A stretch of 64,000 bases of DNA from contig JAKSYS010000063.1 of assembly GCA_022925895.1 (NCBI GenBank), forward strand, positions 1-64,000. The letters run 5' to 3'. Positions within the stretch are counted from its first letter, which is position 1, and every line of letters starts with the position of its first letter. This document shows, piece by piece, positions 59,769 through 64,000 of this stretch. The DNA is from Fragilaria crotonensis (taxonomy: Eukaryota > Bacillariophyta > Fragilariophyceae > Fragilariales > Fragilariaceae). The notes beneath the pieces are model-generated. The model made no database searches. It was not told the origin of the DNA and saw only the letters and a program-made list of their open reading frames with translations. Made by a program: the position numbers and the translations under genes.

Positions 59769-61978
59769 GCTTCTCTTTCTCTCGGTATGGAAGCGATTGC
59801 AATGCTGGACAGCCGAATTCTGCGTGGTTTTTCTTCGAATTGGGACAGTGATTCGAGATTAGAGATGAGAGATGCGAGAGATGAGTGATCGAACAATTCA
59901 TACCAGTACTACCGGTAGTACTAGTGTACTTGTACAAGTACCAGACGTACAGTCATACCTACAAGGTACTACCGGTAAAAGCTGCGGTACAATTGTACTC
60001 GAAGTACTTGTACTGTACAAGATAGAAGATAGTCCCCGTTCAGGTGTATGCATGTATATTATTTTATATGTGTATGAATCACATGAGAATCATCCTCGTA
60101 CTGGTACGCATTACGCATGCTCTATACATGTTAGTACGACTAAAACGAAGTGCTACACGCTTGCACCCACGACTGTGTGTAAGGATGCAATAATTGCACC
60201 GTACACGCAACACGCAACGGAAACCCTGTCTCGTACTGAACTTACGAACATACTCGTAATTTGCGTCACTATGATACGCCATGATACCAGTGTTCTACAG
60301 TATATTCTATGCATGTGAAATACCAGTACAAAAGAACGGAAATTCCACCGAAGTGGTATTATGTACGGGGGGTTACGGGGGTCCCCGTGCAAATTTACTG
60401 TACTGTAATTTTGGGGTGGGTAGCATAAAATAGGTAATTTTTGTTGCATAAGTGGCGGTGTGAGTGGATTTTTTCCTTCGTAGAGTGTCCTACGGAAATT
60501 CCACTATTCCACTCGGAATGGTTGTCAACATCCCACGCGCTTTTCTTCAGCAGTCCGACTAACAAGGACGATGAAATTCACGAGGCATGACTCCTGCATC
60601 ATCATCATGAGCATGGCTGATCTTGTGGAGTGCACCGACAATCTGGTGGGAGAAATTTTGGGATGTTGCTTAGTTTGCTGGTGAGGAAGTTGTAGCAATG
60701 ACATGTTGGTGCTTGATCAAAGTTGGGCGCAGTGGTTAGTTGACGCGATGGTTGGCCTGTCGGCTGTAATGGCTGGCACTGTTGATGGGCTTGTGTTGGA
60801 GAAGTCATGGCCTTACCAGTTTGCAATCATGGTGCATGCTGGTCAATGGGGATTAATTTGGGTGGTTACAACAACCGGCCCGAAAAACAAAAATTCAACC
60901 AACAGCCCAACCGGGTAGTATGCAGTCCCGACACCATGCCAAGGACAACACGCACATGCCGGTGGATTATCCGGGCAAACTGTGGGCTTTACTGTCTCCT
61001 TATCAACTTGGGAAGATTGTTGTTTCGTCATGCTGGTTTTAGATGGTGCGTCATCAGGAGGAAGTGTGTGCAGTGGGCGTCACCAACAAATAAACCAATC
61101 CAGCTCCTACTAGTAGAGAAGCAGGTGGGTGGCAAGGACCGACCCACGGATCAGACAGTCAATATTGGATATCAATCAGCAGCTGTCATGTGCCCCATAT
61201 GGGTGACAGCGGTTGGCAGGCCGGTTGGTGCAGTAGCTACTAGCTAGTTGGTGCTGCAGGCGGCAAAGGCATGTCGTGGTGATTAGGTATCGTTCTTTTC
61301 TTGTCCGGGAATCATGGTATGTTTGTTGTCTTTGGACATGGTGTCAGGACTGGTCCCAGGGATATTAGGCGGGCAGACTGAGTGGGGGTTGTCATTCGGA
61401 TGCCGTCAATAAAATGCGGCTTCATCTCATGCAGGCTCAGAAATCACTGTTGCAAAACGCTACAATGCACACAGGCTGCAGCAGTTTTGGAGCAAGCATG
61501 CATGTAAAAAGTATAGGTAATGTCATAGAGAGCTACTTAGTTGGATGGTGTTGTGTTCATGGTGAGCAATCAGCAGCCTAGCAACGAAGTAAGCAAAACG
61601 AACATTTTGGTCCCTTGTCGGCCCTTAACCCCAAACATTGAAAAGTGTAGGACAAAAAAAAGGACAATTTTTGGCGATCCTCGCTATCTCCAGATTTCCA
61701 ATACCACTAAAATCGTAGTCGTACATCCTTTTCCTGACTTCATGACCTTTCCAAATCAGTGCTGCTTTCCTATTTTGTCCTAAAAATGGTGGAGATACAT
61801 TGATGCAAAGAAAGACCAATTTTGTGGTCGTCGCAAAACTTTTTGTCCTAAATGAATCGCTCTGGAAAGGACAAAATTCACAAAAATACTCCGTACAAAA
61901 GTCAATTTTTAGATTTTCTCGTGATAAATTCTCATGTTAAATCTAATCACCATGATGAGCATGGCCGCTATCTCTGGT
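59769..61978. other. intergenic, no gene seen
   Basis: 59890-60030 is strongly GTAC/ACCGGTA-rich, upstream of the DUF726 gene. 60600-61260 contains short open frames without domains. 61648-61990 is the diverged repeat shared with 25645-25995. No gene or RNA is recognised. Confidence 0.35.
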
Positions 61979-61990
61979 TTAATAGACAAC
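61648..61990. repeat. diverged repeat related to 25645-25995
   Basis: See 25645-25995 for the shared blocks. It runs up to the stop region of the piggyBac-type gene, suggesting it is the 3' non-coding part of that element. GGACAAA/TTTTGTCC words recur inside it in both orientations. Confidence 0.45.
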
Positions 61991-63592
61991 ACTACTTTCT
62001 ATCACTAAAAACCTCCGTCTTGTCCTCCTTTCGGGTACTGTAATCGTACCAATGTTCCTGCGACGACTTGGAGGATGCTCAGGACTGCTTTTGCAATCGT
62101 CATCACTGCTGGAATTTTCTGGAATGAAGTCTTCATCGTCGTCATCGTTCCATGAGGCAGATGGTTGCACCATTGTCCCTCCTGCAGTCACAGCTCTCAA
62201 CGGTGGCACTATCACGTCTTCTGCAGACACAGCAGACACATTATTGGCTCGACGGGGTGGCGGAGGCTGTCGGTTGCCGTGTGCGCGGACCGACAGTTGC
62301 ATGCTTTGTGCTTCAGCACACAGATCAAACAATGTCTCCGCTTCATGAAACAGAAAACAGCTCTGCCCATTGTATCTTGGTCTTTTGCACAGGGCCTCAC
62401 ATACTGAACACTTCCACGTTGTCTTCATTCCGTGTCGAGTGTGCTTCTGTCCGGTTGAATGATCAATACGACAACACCAGACACAACTGGATTGCCTGTT
62501 GTGGAGATAGGTTGGTGGTTGGCTCTTGATTTTCCTCCGTTCAATGAGTGGTAGCTTGGAAAAGTATGCTTCGCGTTTGTTGTATGAAATATTAACACCT
62601 CCTGAAGAAGCGGCGTTGTCTCCTCCGTCCTCGGTCCTTCTCATCATCTGGCCATCGTCATCATCGCTGCAGCTTTCATACATTGATGGTGGAACAACTT
62701 CAATGTTTAAATCATTGGCAAGCTCTAGACAGAATTGGCGGAATGGAGGTTGACGAGGACGCCTCTGTTGGAAGTTCTTGAATGATTTGCATTCGTCACT
62801 CATAACAGTTCGACTGAGATTGTGTGCGTGGTATGCATTGTAGACACATGTCATGATGAGGCGTAACCAAATTGCACCGACTGGACCGAGATGAAAATGC
62901 GCTGATTTGCAATTCTTTTGAAAGCGACTGTAAACATCGATCGGACCCTTGCCTCGATTCCATGTCGCCACCACCTCTGGAATTAGGTGGCGACCTGCCG
63001 GAAGAGGTTTCATTTGCTCATAAATCAACTTGCAGAGAGCTCTCCACAAGTCCAAGGTGCACTGGACGCTATGCTGATCAACTGCGTGGGACCCTGCTTC
63101 GAATGTCATAGCTGGCACAATCCCCTCCTCTATCCAATTCAGATGTTGCCGACCCAAATTCGTTATCACAGAAAGGTACTGTTCTCGTATCAAGGACGAC
63201 CCAACTTGAACATGAACAACACGGATTATCTTCCGTAGCAATGCGACAACGTAGAATGCATGGTCGAGAGCACCAGACGCCATACCATGGAGCAGTTGGC
63301 ATCGGTACGACGCATCAGGGATGCTTTGTTTGAACAGTTCAGGATCCTCGTCAGCGTTGATTTCTTGATACTCTCCAAACTCCGCAATCAGCTTGTACTC
63401 TTGAGTTAAGGTTGCCTGAGAACACTTAGACTTCATCTTCACCAACGCCACATAACGCGTAGGACCGGAAGGCAATCCGTCAACAAGAACACCTGCTATT
63501 GCATCCGGTGAAAACGCAGCCAGTTTCTCATCGGCATGACAAAGTAGTCCCGTCGTGAACAGTCTCAATTCTGATGACTTGGTGCCAAGCAT
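61979..63592 (-). CDS. transposon-derived YqaJ-like nuclease / piggyBac-type Cys-rich protein
   Basis: A 537-residue frame starting MLGTKSSELRLFTTG. The N-terminal about 150 residues resemble YqaJ-type nuclease-like domains of diatom transposon proteins (FSPDAIAGVLVDG ... ALVKMKSK), though the usual E-x-K is not evident (it reads VKMKSK). The middle (PEVVATWNRGKGPIDVYSRF then GPVGAIWLRLIMTCVYNAY) resembles the end of piggyBac DDE domains. Then comes an acidic linker and a Cys/His cluster (SSCVWCCRIDH, HTRHGMKTTWKCSVCEALC, SCFLFH) like the piggyBac C-terminal zinc domain. The tail is acidic, then basic (RRTRRR). A TAA directly before the ATG fixes the start unless an intron precedes it. The frame at 63660-63974 may be its upstream exon. 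Confidence 0.5.
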   Translation of the reverse strand: MLGTKSSELRLFTTGLLCHADEKLAAFSPDAIAGVLVDGLPSGPTRYVALVKMKSKCSQATLTQEYKLIAEFGEYQEINADEDPELFKQSIPDASYRCQLLHGMASGALDHAFYVVALLRKIIRVVHVQVGSSLIREQYLSVITNLGRQHLNWIEEGIVPAMTFEAGSHAVDQHSVQCTLDLWRALCKLIYEQMKPLPAGRHLIPEVVATWNRGKGPIDVYSRFQKNCKSAHFHLGPVGAIWLRLIMTCVYNAYHAHNLSRTVMSDECKSFKNFQQRRPRQPPFRQFCLELANDLNIEVVPPSMYESCSDDDDGQMMRRTEDGGDNAASSGGVNISYNKREAYFSKLPLIERRKIKSQPPTYLHNRQSSCVWCCRIDHSTGQKHTRHGMKTTWKCSVCEALCKRPRYNGQSCFLFHEAETLFDLCAEAQSMQLSVRAHGNRQPPPPRRANNVSAVSAEDVIVPPLRAVTAGGTMVQPSASWNDDDDEDFIPENSSSDDDCKSSPEHPPSRRRNIGTITVPERRTRRRFLVIESSVVY

Positions 63593-63659
63593 TTAGCACT
63601 TTCTCGGAACGACGAACGAAGGGAAATGAGAAAATATAAATGGTTCGTTTAGTGTGCCT

Positions 63660-63974
63660 TCACAACAAGCTTTTGATTTGAAGGGTGCCATAAACCATGT
63701 CTTCATTAGCACACTCAACACCGTAGTAGCCTCTGGTTGCCTTCGTTGCGTCCGCCTGATAGTATCTCTCTATCACAGCCGCCTTCGTCCCCGACACAGC
63801 TAAGTTTTTGTTGCGACATATTTCGCGGAGATCAGGAAGACCCATTTCACTTAGACGTTCATGTGTGAAGACAACGTCATCCACCGCCTCGTGTGTCCGT
63901 AGCAGGCTGAGAATCCGCAGCACTGCATTGATGTTCTCGTCGCGATCAACATCTGGATAGCGACTGAGTAGCAT
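63660..63974 (-). CDS. SAP-domain reading frame, probably 5' part of the adjacent gene
   Basis: A 104-residue frame containing a SAP motif (LSEMGLPDLREICRNKNLAV followed by SGTKAAVIERYY), a short DNA-binding helix-extended-loop-helix found in nuclear and transposon proteins. It lies 67 bases upstream of the 61979-63592 frame on the same strand. An intron between the two is plausible, but I could not fix donor and acceptor. The sequence continues to the window edge at 64000, so the gene may be cut. Confidence 0.5.
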   Translation of the reverse strand: MLLSRYPDVDRDENINAVLRILSLLRTHEAVDDVVFTHERLSEMGLPDLREICRNKNLAVSGTKAAVIERYYQADATKATRGYYGVECANEDMVYGTLQIKSLL

Positions 63975-64000
63975 CCAAATAGCGTATGCACCTGTTCCTG

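Overview
This looks like nuclear DNA of a photosynthetic stramenopile, most likely a pennate diatom. Several host genes open with a signal peptide followed by a Phe-initial transit-like stretch (diatom ASAFAP type), spliceosomal introns are short (72-159 bp, GT-AG), the protein families are eukaryotic (PIG-O, DUF726/TMCO4, MATE, P-type ATPase), and the mobile elements (CoDi-like copia, DIRS/Ngaro-like, Helitron) fit that origin. The species cannot be told from the sequence.

Layout. 0.9-17 kb is the host-gene part: a spliced small membrane protein (876-1772, minus), a plastid-lumen-type VOC/glyoxalase-like gene (about 2420-3235, minus), two small Ser-rich hypotheticals, two tRNA-Asp(GTC) genes in opposite orientation, a PIG-O GPI ethanolamine-phosphate transferase (8377-10842, minus), a plastid-targeted MATE transporter (11266-12911, plus) and a P2-type cation ATPase (13424-16765, minus). 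17.6-22.6 kb is a rolling-circle Helitron with a RepHel reading frame. 22.6-28.4 kb holds tandem repeats, hairpins and decayed coding traces. 28.4-31.9 kb is a Ty1/copia fossil, followed by a MULE-like MITE with a 9-bp target duplication. 32.9-41.1 kb is a DIRS-order (Ngaro/PAT-like) tyrosine-recombinase retroelement fossil with diagnostic split direct repeats, one of which carries a hAT-type MITE. Directly beyond it, 41.2-46.0 kb is a second copy of the MATE 3' half plus the P-type ATPase. 46.5-56.8 kb carries two more MITEs and a long stretch with no recognised gene. 56.8-59.8 kb is a DUF726/TMCO4-like hydrolase. 62-64 kb is a transposon-derived (YqaJ-like nuclease / piggyBac-type Cys-rich) gene with a SAP-domain reading frame at the window edge.

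Two overall patterns stand out. First, a MATE-ATPase block is duplicated about 29 kb apart. In the distal copy the ATPase is intact and MATE has decayed. In the proximal copy MATE is nearly whole, but the last two ATPase exons are out of frame. Second, nearly every frame break in the host genes (VOC, PIG-O, MATE, ATPase copy 1, DUF726, even one tRNA) is the loss of one base from a short homopolymer run. That is what unpolished long-read assembly produces, so these 'pseudogenes' should be treated with caution. All calls come from reading the sequence and its translations; no database search was possible.
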